A stretch of 64,000 bases of DNA from an uncultured Spartobacteria bacterium (GTDB lineage: Bacteria > Verrucomicrobiota > Verrucomicrobiia > Chthoniobacterales > Chthoniobacteraceae), in NCBI GenBank assembly GCA_903882875.1, contig CAIRYQ010000072.1, positions 94,779-158,778 on the forward strand, read 5' to 3'. Shown here piece by piece: positions 28,864 to 38,725 of this stretch. A program made the translations under genes and the position numbers. How positions within the stretch are numbered: the stretch's first letter is position 1; each line of letters opens with the position of its first letter. A model generated the notes under the pieces. The model made no database searches. It saw nothing but the letters and a program-made list of their open reading frames with translations, and had not been told where the DNA came from.

Positions 28864-29160
28864 TTAGCCGATGATGCCGAGGATGTCGTCTTCGCGCATG
28901 ATGAGATAGCTGGTGCCATCTACCTTGATCTCGGTGCCGCCGTACTTGCTGATGAGCACGGTGTCGCCGGTCTTCACGACGAAGGGGATGTTCTTCCCGT
29001 CTTCATCGCGCTTCCCGGTGCCGAGGGCGACGATTTTGCCTTCCTGCGGTTTTTCCTTTGCGGTGTCGGGAATGATGATCCCGCCTTTTTTGACTTCCGC
29101 TTCTTCAAGCGGCTGAACTAGCACGCGATCCCCGAGGGGACGAACGTTGACTTTTGCCAT
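28864..29160 (-). CDS. groS: Co-chaperonin GroES
   Basis: A 98-residue GroES starting [18 protein letters not shown], with the [13 protein letters not shown] mobile loop and [15 protein letters not shown]; it caps the GroEL ring. The reading frame stays open for 49 codons upstream to an ATG at 29307. That extension starts with a signal-peptide-like sequence, but the normal GroES length and start argue for 29160. No CIRCE operator (TTAGCACTC-N9-GAGTGCTAA) was found upstream, so HrcA control is not evident. It is followed directly by groEL. Confidence 0.97.
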   Translation of the reverse strand: MAKVNVRPLGDRVLVQPLEEAEVKKGGIIIPDTAKEKPQEGKIVALGTGKRDEDGKNIPFVVKTGDTVLISKYGGTEIKVDGTSYLIMREDDILGIIG

Positions 29161-29317
29161 GGTATTTGTGTTGTTGGTTTGTTGTTGCTTGTGGGTTTTT
29201 AACGAACCCAAGCCGGCATTGCAGCTTAGGTTCGATAAATTGTGAGAGGCGAATGCCGGGACTGCGAAGGCAAGGCAGCCGATGGCGAGGGAAAGGCGAC
29301 GTTTCATGTGGGGTGTT

Positions 29318-29713
29318 CTAGCTCTTCTTAGCTATGCAGTCGAAAGCTGCAGTTACGCTTGCGCAGATTCTTTCTGTCCATTCCTTTTCGTTACCAGCCA
29401 ACACGAACGTCTCGGGCGCGTCCGCCATAGTTGATGCGACAGATGCGAGCGCGTTCCATGATTCGTTGTGACCAATGTTTATGTCAATGATCTCCAAGCC
29501 TCCGGCTGGCGAAAGCATTTCAAAATGGGCCACATTTATCTGGCCGCGCAGTGTGTTTTCTTGTGGCCGTCCTTCAGGAGTATCGATTCGTGACTCGAAT
29601 TTTTGGCACGTAATATCCTTACGCCTGATCTGCTGAGTGAGCAGCGGATCAAGTGCAGATTGGATCCGACGACGAACGTGCGAAAATTCGATTTCTGGAA
29701 TACTAGGTTCCAT
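29318..29713 (-). CDS. Orphan hypothetical protein between dnaK and groES (131 aa)
   Basis: A 131-residue soluble protein beginning [20 protein letters not shown] and ending FDCIAKKS. It contains [20 protein letters not shown] and a Trp/Asn-rich middle ([13 protein letters not shown]). No family was recognised. Codon use is clearly unlike the neighbours, with AGA, CGT, ATA and ACT codons and much lower GC. It begins 6 bases after the dnaK stop and is likely co-transcribed with it. Recent acquisition or insertion into the chaperone cluster is inferred from composition. Confidence 0.65.
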   Translation of the reverse strand: MEPSIPEIEFSHVRRRIQSALDPLLTQQIRRKDITCQKFESRIDTPEGRPQENTLRGQINVAHFEMLSPAGGLEIIDINIGHNESWNALASVASTMADAPETFVLAGNEKEWTERICASVTAAFDCIAKKS

Positions 29714-29719
29714 CCGGAA

Positions 29720-31654
29720 TTATTTCTTTTTGTTCTCGTCCACGACCTCGAACTCCGCGTCCACGACGTCGCCGTCTTTCTTCGGCGCTTCGGCGGCACC
29801 CGCCTGGCTCGCGCCTTCGGGCTGCGCTCCGGCTCCGGAGGCGGCGGCGTTCTTGTAGAGTTCCTCGCTGGCCGCCTGGAATTTGTTCTGGAGTTCCGTG
29901 TAGGCGGTCTTGATGGCGTCGGTGTCGTTGCCCTTCAGCGTCTCGCGGACGGTGGCGATCTTCGTCTCGATCTCGGCCTTCACATTGCCGGGGATTTTCT
30001 CGCCAAGTTCCTTGAGCTGCTTCTCGCACTGGTAGGCGAGGTTGTCGGCATTGTTGCGGACTTCGGCGGCTTCCTTGACCTTCTTGTCCTCCTCGGCATG
30101 GGCCTCGGCGTCGCGCTGCATTTTCTCGACCTCGTCCTTCGAGAGGCCGCTGCTGCCGGTGATGGAAATCTTCTGCTCCTTGCCCGTGCCGAGATCCTTC
30201 GCGGAGACGTGCAGGATGCCGTTCGCATCAATGTCAAACGTGACTTCGACCTGCGGCGTGCCACGGGGCGCCGGCGGGATGCCATCAAGGTGGAAGGTGC
30301 CGAGCTTCTTGTTGTCCTTCGACATCGGGCGCTCGCCTTGGAGCACGACGATTTCGACGCCGGGCTGGTTGTCGCTGTAGGTCGAGAATGTCTGCGATTT
30401 GCGCGTGGGGATGGTCGTATTGCGCGCAATCATCGAGGTGGCCACGCCGCCTGCGGTTTCGATGGCGAGCGTGAGCGGCGCGACGTCGAGCAGGAGCACG
30501 TCCTTCACGTCACCCTTCAGCACGCCGCCCTGGATGGCAGCACCGATGGCGACCACTTCGTCCGGGTTCACGCCCTTGTGCGGCTCCTTGCCGATGATGG
30601 CGCGCGCGGTCTCGACGACCTTCGGCATGCGCGTCATGCCGCCGACGAGCACGAGTTCGTTGATCTCGTTTTGCGTGAGCCCCGCGTCCTTCATACAGGC
30701 GCGGGTCGGTGCGAGTGTGCGCTGGAAGAGCGAATCCGTGAGCTGCTCCAGCTTCGAGCGCGTGAGCTTCTTCTGGATGTGCTTCGGCCCGCTCTGGTCG
30801 GCGGTGATGAAGGGCAGGTTGATTTCGTATTCCTGCGTGGATGAAAGCGCGATCTTAGCCTTCTCGCATTCTTCCTTGATGCGCTGGATGGCGTCGGGCT
30901 GCTTAGTCAGGTCGAGGCCGCTGTCGGCCTTGAACTCGGCGAGCACCCAATCCATGAGCGCGTGATCCCAGTCGTCGCCGCCAAGGTGCGTGTCGCCGTT
31001 CGTGGCCTTCACCTCGAAGACGCCGTCGCCGATTTCGAGCACCGAAATATCAAACGTGCCGCCGCCCAAGTCATAGACCGCGATCTTCTCGTCCTTCTTC
31101 TTATCGAGGCCGTAAGCCAGCGAAGCCGCCGTCGGCTCGTTAATGATACGGAGCACTTCGAGGCCTGCGATCTTACCCGCATCCTTAGTTGCCTGGCGCT
31201 GCGAGTCATTGAAATAGGCTGGCACCGTGACCACCGCCTGCGTGATCGTCTCGCCGAGCTTAGCTTCCGCGTCGGACTTCAGCTTAGCCAAGATCATCGC
31301 GCTGATTTCCGGCGGCGAGAACGTCTTAGTCTCGCCGTTTACAACGACCTGGATGTGCGCGTCGCCATTCGCCGCCTTCACGACCTTGTAAGGCACGCGT
31401 TTCAGCTCGTCCTGCACTTCGTCAAACTTGCGCCCCATGAAACGCTTCACGGAGAAAATGGTGTTGGTCGCATTCGTCACCGCCTGCCGCTTGGCAGCCT
31501 GCCCGACAAGCCGTTCGCCCGTCTTTGAAAATGCGACGATGGAAGGCGTGGTGCGCGCGCCTTCGGAGTTTTCGAGGACCACAGGCTCGCCGCCTTCCAT
31601 GACGGACATGCAGGAGTTCGTGGTGCCGAGGTCAATGCCGAGAATTTTAGCCAT
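29720..31654 (-). CDS. dnaK: Chaperone DnaK (Hsp70)
   Basis: A 644-residue Hsp70 with ATPase and peptide-binding domains. Signatures are [15 protein letters not shown] [15 protein letters not shown] at the N-terminus, [26 protein letters not shown], the linker [15 protein letters not shown], and the tail [17 protein letters not shown] (EEVD-like). It works with DnaJ and GrpE, neither of which is in the window. It heads a minus-strand cluster with the orphan gene, groES and groEL. I could not find a heat-shock sigma-32 box or CIRCE upstream. Confidence 0.98.
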   Translation of the reverse strand: MAKILGIDLGTTNSCMSVMEGGEPVVLENSEGARTTPSIVAFSKTGERLVGQAAKRQAVTNATNTIFSVKRFMGRKFDEVQDELKRVPYKVVKAANGDAHIQVVVNGETKTFSPPEISAMILAKLKSDAEAKLGETITQAVVTVPAYFNDSQRQATKDAGKIAGLEVLRIINEPTAASLAYGLDKKKDEKIAVYDLGGGTFDISVLEIGDGVFEVKATNGDTHLGGDDWDHALMDWVLAEFKADSGLDLTKQPDAIQRIKEECEKAKIALSSTQEYEINLPFITADQSGPKHIQKKLTRSKLEQLTDSLFQRTLAPTRACMKDAGLTQNEINELVLVGGMTRMPKVVETARAIIGKEPHKGVNPDEVVAIGAAIQGGVLKGDVKDVLLLDVAPLTLAIETAGGVATSMIARNTTIPTRKSQTFSTYSDNQPGVEIVVLQGERPMSKDNKKLGTFHLDGIPPAPRGTPQVEVTFDIDANGILHVSAKDLGTGKEQKISITGSSGLSKDEVEKMQRDAEAHAEEDKKVKEAAEVRNNADNLAYQCEKQLKELGEKIPGNVKAEIETKIATVRETLKGNDTDAIKTAYTELQNKFQAASEELYKNAAASGAGAQPEGASQAGAAEAPKKDGDVVDAEFEVVDENKKK

Positions 31655-32251
31655 AAAGTTGTTGGGTTGGTTGAAGTGGGTTGTCCGGGGTGAGCGGATT
31701 GGAAATTGGTCGCCAGCCCATCTGCAAGGGGCACGCCAGGTCGCAATCTTTCATCCAACATACTGATGGTGTGTGTCTTCCGTTTCTTCACCAATGTCTG
31801 ACGCATCGTGCGTGGCGCTGCTTTTGGCTCACTTGGCGCACATGAGATGCGCCGCTGTGACGCACAAGACCGTTAGGAGCGGCTCAGTTTGGAAATCACC
31901 GGTCGTATTGAGCGGAGTCGCACCGCATTGGTGAGGCTCCGCAGTCGCTGTGTTTTCTTTTCCCATTCAGCCTTGGGTCAAAAAACAGGAGCGCGCGCGC
32001 GTGTGCGCGCGTGTGTGCGCGTGTGTGCGAGAAAAAGCGAGAAAGAAACCGCGTGCTTTTCTTCATTCAGAACACCGGAAATTTTCAAACTGAGCCACTA
32101 CCCGACCGTTCGTTTCCTGCCATCGGCGCGGTTCAGAGAATCAGACGAGATGGAGCGGAAGCGCCATGCAGGATGGGGCGCGCAAGAAAAGGGCGGTGCC
32201 GCGCATCCGCAGCTTGGCAAGCCATTCCCAAGCGCCTATTTTTTCCCGCCT
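31655..32251. other. Long divergent intergenic region upstream of dnaK and a propeller gene
   Basis: About 600 bases between divergent genes. It must contain the dnaK promoter on the minus strand, but no convincing -35/-10, CIRCE or sigma-32 element was identified. The one clear structure is the alternating purine-pyrimidine tract at 31991-32029. Open frames here on both strands look non-coding. Confidence 0.6.
31991..32029. repeat. Alternating purine-pyrimidine (CG/TG)n tract, Z-DNA candidate
   Basis: Thirty-nine bases of strict purine-pyrimidine alternation made of GC and GT steps, flanked by A-rich DNA. Such tracts favour left-handed Z-DNA under negative supercoiling and are prone to length change by slippage. 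Confidence 0.9.
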
Positions 32252-33493
32252 GTGAAACACACTGCCCCGCTCCTCGCCGCATTCGCACTTGCTTTCTCCT
32301 CGTACGCCGCAGACGAGTGGCCGCAATTCCGCGGGCCGACGGGGCAGGGGATCTCGGATGCGAAGGGCGTGCCGACGGAGTGGAGCGACACGCAGCACGT
32401 CGCGTGGAAAATCGAGGTGCCGGGCAAGGGCTGGTCGTCGCCCGTGCTCTCGCAGGGCAGGCTCTATCTCACCACCGCTGTCGGGGATTCCACGGGCGGT
32501 GTCTCGCTGCGTGCGCTGTGCCTTGATGCAAAGGACGGACGCACGCTCTGGGACACCGAGATTTTCCAGCCCGATCCCGCCACTGCCGCAGCCATGCACC
32601 GGAAGAATTCGCTCGCGAGCCCGTCGCCGATCGTCACGTCCGACCGGCTCTTCGTCCACTTCGGTCACCTCGGCACCGCGGCGTTGGATTTGAAAGGCAA
32701 GATCGTGTGGAAGCAGAGCGAACTCGCCTACGCCCCCGTTCACGGCAACGGCGGATCGCCGGCGCTCGTTGGCGACGCGCTGGTGTTCAGTTGCGATGCG
32801 GCGAAGGATCCGTTCGTCGTCGCACTCGACACGGCGAGCGGCAAGGTGCGCTGGAAAACTCCGCGCAACACGACGGCGAAAAAGCCCTTCTCGTTTTGCA
32901 CACCGCAGCCGATCACGATCGGCGGCGTGACGCAGGTCATCCTGCCGGGCAGCGGTTTTGTCGGCAGCTACGACCCGGCCGACGGCCATGAAAACTGGCG
33001 CGTGAACTACGGCGAAGGCTACTCGGTCGTGCCGCGCCCGGTGTTCGCGCACGGGCTGCTCTTCATCAGCTCGAGTTTCGACAAACCCGTGCTCCTCGCG
33101 GTGCGCCCCGACGGCGCGAGGGGCGATGCGACCGAGACGAACATCGCGTGGACTCACAACAAGGCCGTGCCGCACAGCGCCTCGATGCTCGTGCTCGGCG
33201 ACGAACTTTATTTTGTCTCGGATGCAGGCATCGCGACATGCGCCGACGCGAAGACCGGCGAGGTCCGCTGGAGCGAGCGGCTCGGCGGAAATTTCTCCGC
33301 GTCGCCGTTCGCTGCGGAGGGGCGTGTGTATTTTCAAAATGAGACGGGCTCGACATTCGTGCTGAAGGCCGGGAAGGCATTCGAGCAGATTGCAAAGAAC
33401 GACATCGGCGAGCCCACGCTGGCGTCCATCGCGGTGGCGGACGGAGCGATTTACCTGCGCTCGGAGAAATTCCTGCGCAAGATCACGCGCTGA
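32252..33493 (+). CDS. Secreted PQQ-like beta-propeller protein
   Basis: A 413-residue exported protein with a GTG start at the signal peptide (MKHTAPLLAAFALAFSSYAA), followed by the W-x-QFRGPTGQG motif common to this large Planctomycetota/Verrucomicrobiota family. Blade-like repeats include LCLDAKDGRTLWDTEI, ALDTASGKVRWKTPR, YDPADGHENWRV and TCADAKTGEVRWSERLGGN. No heme or quinone ligands were seen, so enzyme activity is unproven. In-frame ATGs upstream would add Arg/Gly-rich intergenic-type residues, so the GTG was chosen. It is convergent with hrpB, 18 bases apart. Confidence 0.8.
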   Translation: MKHTAPLLAAFALAFSSYAADEWPQFRGPTGQGISDAKGVPTEWSDTQHVAWKIEVPGKGWSSPVLSQGRLYLTTAVGDSTGGVSLRALCLDAKDGRTLWDTEIFQPDPATAAAMHRKNSLASPSPIVTSDRLFVHFGHLGTAALDLKGKIVWKQSELAYAPVHGNGGSPALVGDALVFSCDAAKDPFVVALDTASGKVRWKTPRNTTAKKPFSFCTPQPITIGGVTQVILPGSGFVGSYDPADGHENWRVNYGEGYSVVPRPVFAHGLLFISSSFDKPVLLAVRPDGARGDATETNIAWTHNKAVPHSASMLVLGDELYFVSDAGIATCADAKTGEVRWSERLGGNFSASPFAAEGRVYFQNETGSTFVLKAGKAFEQIAKNDIGEPTLASIAVADGAIYLRSEKFLRKITR

Positions 33494-33511
33494 TTTTTCC
33501 AGTGCGCGGCA

Positions 33512-36046
33512 TCAGCGCCACTCGTGCTTCGGATATTTGCGCGAGAGTTCCTGCTTCAGCTTCGGGTAGCTCTCCTTCCAAAAATTCGAGAGGCTTGTGG
33601 TGATCTGCACCGGCCGCTGGTTCGGCGCGAGGATCTGGATGACGAGTGAGATTTTTCCGCCCGCGATGCGGATGTCACCATCCACGCCGTAAAGATCCTG
33701 GATGCGCGCGGCGAGCGTCGGCGGCGCATTGTCGGCGTAGGTGATTTTGGCGCGGCGTCCGCCGGGCAGCTCGAAACGCTCGGGGGCCATGCGGTCGAGA
33801 AGATCGAGCTGCGCGGATGAGAGCCACGATTTCACGACGGGCCACACGTCGCGATCCTTGATCTCGCGGTAGCTCATCGCGCCGAGGCAAAGCTGCTCGA
33901 TGAGCGTGCCGCGATCGGCCTGCGTGAGCGAGGGCAGCTCGTATTCCGGGCACCACCCGGCGAGGCACTTCAGGCGGATGATCCACTGCTCGATGTCGAA
34001 GTTCCATTTGTCGAGCGGGCAGCGCCCGGCTGCGACCTCTGCGGCGAGCAGCGCGGCGGCCTGCTCGCGCGGCACGTCGTCGCTGCGCTCGGCGCGGATT
34101 TCGAGATCGCGGAAACGCGTGACCTTGCGCGACATCACGCGGCGCTGCGTGGTGTCGTAAAAACATTCGGTCTGCTGGCTGAACGCCTCGGGAAAGATCT
34201 CCTTCAGCCACTCCTCCTTCACTGCGGTCGCGAGCGTGAGCAGCGTCTGCACGTCGTCGCGGCTGTCCACCTCGCGCACTTCGCTCACGACGAGCAGCGG
34301 CGCATCCTGCACCACGCTCTCGCGCGCCAGCACGCCGCGGCGCCCGTGGACGAGCTGCACGCGCAGCGTCCCGCGGTCGAGCCGGATGCCGACGAGATCG
34401 GGGAAGCCCGCGAGGATGCAGCGCGCGGTGTTCTCCGGGCTCGGGTCGCGCGGTTCGGTGGCCAGCCCCTCGTCGCGGGCGATGCCGAGGAATTGCTGAG
34501 AAAGTGCGAGCGCCTCGCGTGCGGCGATGCCGTTGACACCGAGCGGACGCAACTTCTGCGGATTGAAGTTCGCATTTTCCGCAAAGCGGAGCGCGCGCAG
34601 CAGCACGAAGAAGTCGCTGCTGCCATCGCCGCCGAGCAAATCCTCGCGGTCAGTCTGCTGCTGCTTGCCCTGCGAACGGTGGAGGATCGGCTTGCCCTGC
34701 GTGAGCGCCGCGACCTGGCAGATCGCGGGCACGCAACCGCGCTCGTGTGCAGCGAGCAACATGCGCGCGTATCGCGGGTGCGCGGGGAATGCGAGCATCC
34801 GACGGCCAAGCTCCGTGATACTCCCGGTCGCATCGGTCGCTCCGAGATCGAGCAGGAGCGTCTCCGCTCGTTCGAGCGATTTTGCCTCGGGCGCTTCGAG
34901 CCAGCGGAAGTTTGCGACATCGTTCACGCCGCTTGCCTTCAGCGTGAGCACGACCTCGGCGAGATCGAGACGCTTCACTTCGGGCAGCTCTTGCGCGGGA
35001 CGATCCGCGTGCTCGCGGTCGGTCCAAAGTCGCAGGCACACGCCGGGCGCAGTGCGGCCCGCACGGCCCGCGCGCTGCTCGGCGCTCGCGCGGCTGATGC
35101 GCTCGACGAGCAGCGTGTTGATGCCGCGGTGCGGATCGAACCGGGCGATGCGCGCGAGTCCGCTGTCAATCACGACGCGCACGCCGTCAATCGTCAGCGA
35201 AGTCTCGGCGACATTCGTGCTCACGATCACCTTGCGCTGATCGTAGCGTGCGACGGCGGCGTCCTGCTCGTTTGCCGGAAGTTCGCCGTGCAGCGGCAGG
35301 ACGATGAAGTCACGCCCGACTGCGGATGCGCGAACGGCGGAGATGGTGCGCGAGATTTCATACGCCCCCGGCATGAAAATGAGCACGTCGCCGCTCGTGC
35401 GCGGCGCGAGGTTTTCCAGCTCGTTCGCGGCGGCGTCCCAAATCGGAAAGTCGTCCGCGCGGATCGAGCGATCGAGATATTCCACCTCGACGGGGAACGT
35501 GCGCCCCGCGCTGGTGAGCGTGCGGCATGGTGCGAGATATTTTTCCAGCACGCCGGTCTCCAGCGTCGCGGACATGACGATGAGCTTGAGGTCGGGCCGC
35601 TGCTTTTCCTGCAGGCCGAGCGTGCGTGCGAGCGTGATGTCGCCGTAGAGGTGCCGCTCGTGGAATTCATCGAAGAGGATCGCGGACACGCCGCGCAAGG
35701 TCGGGTCATTCAGCATCCGGCGCAGCAGCACGCCCTCGGTGACGAAGAGAATCCGCGTGCGATCCGATGCCACGCGGTCGAGGCGGATATGGTAGCCGAC
35801 TTCGCCGCCGAGCCGCTGGCTGCGCTCGCTGGCGACGCGCGCGGCGAGCATCCGGGTCGCGAGACGGCGCGGCTGGAGGACGATGATTTGGCCGTTTCCC
35901 GCGAGCTCGCGGTCGAGGAGGATTTGTGGAATCTGCGTGGATTTTCCCGAGCCCGTCGGCGCCTGGAGGATGAGGCGATTGTCGGAAGTCAGCGCGTCAA
36001 CGACGGCGTTTTCGAGTTCGTAGATCGGCAGGTCGGCTTTCGGCAC
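33512..36046 (-). CDS. hrpB: ATP-dependent RNA helicase HrpB (DEAH family)
   Basis: An 844-residue DEAH-box helicase. Walker A is PTGSGKST (Gly32-Thr37), the Walker B variant is DEFH (126-129), and SAT is at 159-161; helicase motif VI reads QRAGRAGRTAPG. The C-terminal domain ends RPVQITTSLSNFWKESY then YPKHEWR, diagnostic for HrpB as opposed to HrpA. HrpB is a cytoplasmic, poorly understood RNA helicase of bacteria. Length matches the family (about 820-850). It is convergent with the PQQ-like gene. Confidence 0.95.
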   Translation of the reverse strand: MPKADLPIYELENAVVDALTSDNRLILQAPTGSGKSTQIPQILLDRELAGNGQIIVLQPRRLATRMLAARVASERSQRLGGEVGYHIRLDRVASDRTRILFVTEGVLLRRMLNDPTLRGVSAILFDEFHERHLYGDITLARTLGLQEKQRPDLKLIVMSATLETGVLEKYLAPCRTLTSAGRTFPVEVEYLDRSIRADDFPIWDAAANELENLAPRTSGDVLIFMPGAYEISRTISAVRASAVGRDFIVLPLHGELPANEQDAAVARYDQRKVIVSTNVAETSLTIDGVRVVIDSGLARIARFDPHRGINTLLVERISRASAEQRAGRAGRTAPGVCLRLWTDREHADRPAQELPEVKRLDLAEVVLTLKASGVNDVANFRWLEAPEAKSLERAETLLLDLGATDATGSITELGRRMLAFPAHPRYARMLLAAHERGCVPAICQVAALTQGKPILHRSQGKQQQTDREDLLGGDGSSDFFVLLRALRFAENANFNPQKLRPLGVNGIAAREALALSQQFLGIARDEGLATEPRDPSPENTARCILAGFPDLVGIRLDRGTLRVQLVHGRRGVLARESVVQDAPLLVVSEVREVDSRDDVQTLLTLATAVKEEWLKEIFPEAFSQQTECFYDTTQRRVMSRKVTRFRDLEIRAERSDDVPREQAAALLAAEVAAGRCPLDKWNFDIEQWIIRLKCLAGWCPEYELPSLTQADRGTLIEQLCLGAMSYREIKDRDVWPVVKSWLSSAQLDLLDRMAPERFELPGGRRAKITYADNAPPTLAARIQDLYGVDGDIRIAGGKISLVIQILAPNQRPVQITTSLSNFWKESYPKLKQELSRKYPKHEWR

Positions 36047-36128
36047 GGGCGCGCTCTACACGCTTGCCGCGGGTGTGCAAAGGGAACTCCGTCGCACGGA
36101 ACGGAAGGATTCTCTTTTCCGGACGGGC

Positions 36129-36428
36129 CTAGAACCGCACGTCGGCCTGGGGCGCGGAGGCGGGTGCGAGATCGGCCGCGCGCGAGATTTCGTCCGACGT
36201 GGGGAAACGTCCGAAACCGGCGATGGTGCGCACGAGCAGGCTCACGGCGCAGACGAACAGCACCAGGCCGAGAAATTTTAGTCCGATGATGACCGGGCTG
36301 CGGCTGTTCGTGCGGTTGCAGCGCCGGCAGACGAGCGTGTTCCTCGGAAATTCCTCCGTGCACTGTCCGCACTGGATGAATCCTCTGCGTCGAGCGTCTT
36401 GGGCGTGGGATGGCACTGCGGGCGTCAT
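36129..36428 (-). CDS. Small zinc-ribbon membrane protein (99 aa)
   Basis: A 99-residue protein starting MTPAVPSHAQDARRRGF. Two Cys pairs (CGQC and CRRC) form a zinc-ribbon, followed by one membrane span (GLKFLGLVLFVCAVSLLV) and an acidic/Ala-rich tail. The ATG at 36428 was chosen because the longer frame overlaps the divergent YkgJ gene in a non-coding style. No named family was recognised. Confidence 0.65.
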   Translation of the reverse strand: MTPAVPSHAQDARRRGFIQCGQCTEEFPRNTLVCRRCNRTNSRSPVIIGLKFLGLVLFVCAVSLLVRTIAGFGRFPTSDEISRAADLAPASAPQADVRF

Positions 36429-36524
36429 CTTGGGTGAGGGGAGATAGCTCGCCGATCCGTTTGAACCACTGAATTTGCTGTTATCCGCTCGACACAAAGT
36501 GCGCGGTGCCGCACACGGCGCAGC

Positions 36525-36860
36525 GTGCCGGACGAACGCGAGATTCACTACGCCTGCCAGCGATGCACGAACTGCTGCCGCTGGCCCGGTGTCGTGCGTG
36601 TGGGCCCGGAGGAGATCGCGGTGATCGCGGCGCATGTGGGAATGGGCGAGGCGGAGTTCATCGCCCGGCACACGCGGCTGCGGCCGGACCGCCTCGGGCT
36701 GTCGCTTTTGGAAATGGCGGACGGTGCCTGCGAATGGCTCGACGGCCGCAACTGCCGGCTGCAGGCGGTGAAGCCCGCGCAGTGCCGCGCATTTCCGAAC
36801 TCGTGGAATTTCCCCGGCTGGCGGGAGAAGTGCGAGGCCGTGCCGTCGCTGGTGAAGTGA
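36525..36860 (+). CDS. YkgJ-family cysteine-cluster protein
   Basis: A 111-residue protein with a GTG start. It carries the YkgJ signature CQRCTNCCRWPG (CxxCxxCC) near the N-terminus, a further Cys in GACEWLDGRNCRLQ, and KPAQCRAFP. These proteins are thought to bind an Fe-S cluster or zinc; their biological role is unknown. It is convergent with the YdcF-like gene. Confidence 0.83.
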   Translation: MPDEREIHYACQRCTNCCRWPGVVRVGPEEIAVIAAHVGMGEAEFIARHTRLRPDRLGLSLLEMADGACEWLDGRNCRLQAVKPAQCRAFPNSWNFPGWREKCEAVPSLVK

Positions 36861-36891
36861 AGCGTGGAAAGATTTTCAGATTGGTTCCGCG

Positions 36892-37680
36892 TCATTCCGC
36901 GAGCCAGCCGCGGCGGCGGTACATTTTCCAGCCGGCGGTTTCGTGGAACCAGATGCCGAACCGCTCGAAGCCGTGCCATGAGGGGATGCCGAGGCGGAAG
37001 GACGGTGGGCTGGCATTGCCGGCGACGAGAAAATTGCACGGCGCGGGCACGACATCGAACCCCGCGGCGCGATAGACGGAGGCCGCGCGGCTCATGTGGT
37101 TTGCGGACGTGACGAGCAGGATTTTTTTCCATCCGCGCTGCTTTGCGAGCGGCACGAGGCGCTGCGCTTCGTCGTGGGTGTCCGCGGCCGCGCCGCGGCT
37201 GACGACAGCCCACGACATCGGCGGCTTCCAGTCGCCGATGCGCGTGCGGATGAGGTCGCTCTCGATTTTTTCCACGTCGTCCACGCGGGATGTGCCGCCG
37301 CCGATGACCAGCGCGGGGGCGAGTCCCCAGCGCATGAGTTCGAGTCCGGTGAGGATGCGATCGCCGGCAGTGCTCATGCGTACGCCGCCGACATCGTGAC
37401 GCGAGGCCTCCGCGCCGCCGCCGAGCACGACGACGGCGTCGCACGCCGGCAGCTCGATGAGTTTCACGTCGGCCCACGGGCGTTCAAGCTTCAGCAGGAG
37501 CCACGAGGAGAAATCCGTGCCGCCGACGATCGTGACGAGCAGCGTGAGCAGCGCGCAGATGAAAAAGGGGATCGTCTGCTGCCGGCGGCGCAGGAGCAGC
37601 GTGAGAAAGATGAGCGCCAGCCAGAGCAGTGCGATCGGTTCCATGAGCCGCAGCGCGGTGCGGAGGAGAAAGTCGGTCAC
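36892..37680 (-). CDS. YdcF/ElyC-family membrane protein (DUF218)
   Basis: A 262-residue protein with two N-terminal membrane spans (IALLWLALIFLTLLL, then PFFICALLTLLVTIV). A DUF218 domain follows with DAVVVLGGG, DTHDEAQRL and LLVTSANHMSRA. E. coli relatives ElyC and SanA affect peptidoglycan and outer-membrane integrity at low temperature or under vancomycin. Catalytic function is not established. It follows the TPR-like gene 85 bases earlier on the same strand. Confidence 0.85.
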   Translation of the reverse strand: MTDFLLRTALRLMEPIALLWLALIFLTLLLRRRQQTIPFFICALLTLLVTIVGGTDFSSWLLLKLERPWADVKLIELPACDAVVVLGGGAEASRHDVGGVRMSTAGDRILTGLELMRWGLAPALVIGGGTSRVDDVEKIESDLIRTRIGDWKPPMSWAVVSRGAAADTHDEAQRLVPLAKQRGWKKILLVTSANHMSRAASVYRAAGFDVVPAPCNFLVAGNASPPSFRLGIPSWHGFERFGIWFHETAGWKMYRRRGWLAE

Positions 37681-37765
37681 GGATTGGGTGGTGAAAGTTT
37701 GTGGTGAAGATCGGCCCGGATCGGCGTGGCTCCCGGCAGGATGGTCATTGCGGGCGGCGCGCTCG

Positions 37766-38527
37766 TCATTCGCGTTTCAGCCAGCCGAGCTGAAAGAGCA
37801 CGTCGGTGTATTCCGAACGCTTCGCCTCGGGCCAGACGTATGCGGCGCTGCGGATCCAGTCGTCCCATTTTGCAAGGTCGCCCTTTTGCCGAGCCCACGC
37901 GGCGTGTGCGTACTGGTAGGCGGGCGTCTGCGAGGGGAACGGGATTTTTTCCATCCACTCGCTCGCGTGGTCGAAGTCGTTCTCGAGGAGATACGTCAGG
38001 AAAATGCGGTATGTCACCAGTTCCGCAGTGGGCTCGCCCGGCCTCACGGCTGCGAAGACTTTCAGCCAGAGCCCGCGCGCCTCGGCGTATTTTCCTTGGA
38101 GAAAAGGGATCTCGCAGATGTTGAACCGCGCGGGAAAAAAGCCGGGTTCGAGCTTCAATGCGTCGGAGCAGAACTTGTAGCCGAGATCAAAGTCACGCTG
38201 CTCGATCGCGATCGCGCCGCGCACATTGAGCGACCACACGGTGGGCGGCAGGACTTGGTCCGCGCGATCCGCGTAGTCCGTCGCGCCTTTGAAATCGCGC
38301 AACTGAAATCGCCTCATCGCCTCGGTGAGCAGGAACTGGTAGCGGCTCGGCAGGCTGGAGATTTTCTGCATCGGGTGGCCGGTGGAAAGTTCCGAGAGCG
38401 GCCCTCCCGGTTCGGTCGCCGTCGGTGGATCGGCGGGTGCGGGTTTTGCGTCGGGCTTTGGCGTGGCACCGTCCTGCGCGGCGACAGCGGTGAGGAAAGG
38501 GATGAGCAGTGCGAAGACGGGACGCAT
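37766..38527 (-). CDS. Secreted TPR-like protein
   Basis: A 253-residue exported protein (signal peptide MRPVFALLIPFLTAVAA, cleavage near AQDG). A Pro/Ala linker is followed by helical repeat units: FQLRDFKGATDYADRADQV, IEQRDFDLGYKFCSDALKL, LQGKYAEARGLWLKVF and LLENDFDHASEWMEK. These have tetratricopeptide-like spacing. No enzymatic motif. Start at 38527 gives a clean signal peptide; 38566 would add 13 residues. Confidence 0.75.
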   Translation of the reverse strand: MRPVFALLIPFLTAVAAQDGATPKPDAKPAPADPPTATEPGGPLSELSTGHPMQKISSLPSRYQFLLTEAMRRFQLRDFKGATDYADRADQVLPPTVWSLNVRGAIAIEQRDFDLGYKFCSDALKLEPGFFPARFNICEIPFLQGKYAEARGLWLKVFAAVRPGEPTAELVTYRIFLTYLLENDFDHASEWMEKIPFPSQTPAYQYAHAAWARQKGDLAKWDDWIRSAAYVWPEAKRSEYTDVLFQLGWLKRE

Positions 38528-38725
38528 GGAAAATTGGATACTCCGAGGAAAATTTTTTGCGAGCACCGGCAGGGGACAATTTCGGATCGTTCATGGCTCT
38601 GCAAAAAGCGGCTCGCGCAAGAAATGGAGGCAGAGTGTCCGCAGAGCGCGCGATTCGCATCGAATCCGAAAACATTTCCTGTGGCGCAGATCGTTGCTTG
38701 GAATGCGTGCGCCGGATTCTGCATT

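Noticed and set aside
29161..29317. CIRCE/HrcA operator before groES
   Set aside because: The TTAGCACTC-N9-GAGTGCTAA element is absent in the interval.
31655..31900. Sigma-32 or sigma-70 promoter for dnaK
   Set aside because: No pair of boxes with acceptable match and spacing could be defended by eye.
37457..38725. N-terminal extension of the NosR-like frame by 423 codons
   Set aside because: It runs antisense through the YdcF and TPR-like genes and shows no motif; the GTG at 38726 starts just before the first membrane span.
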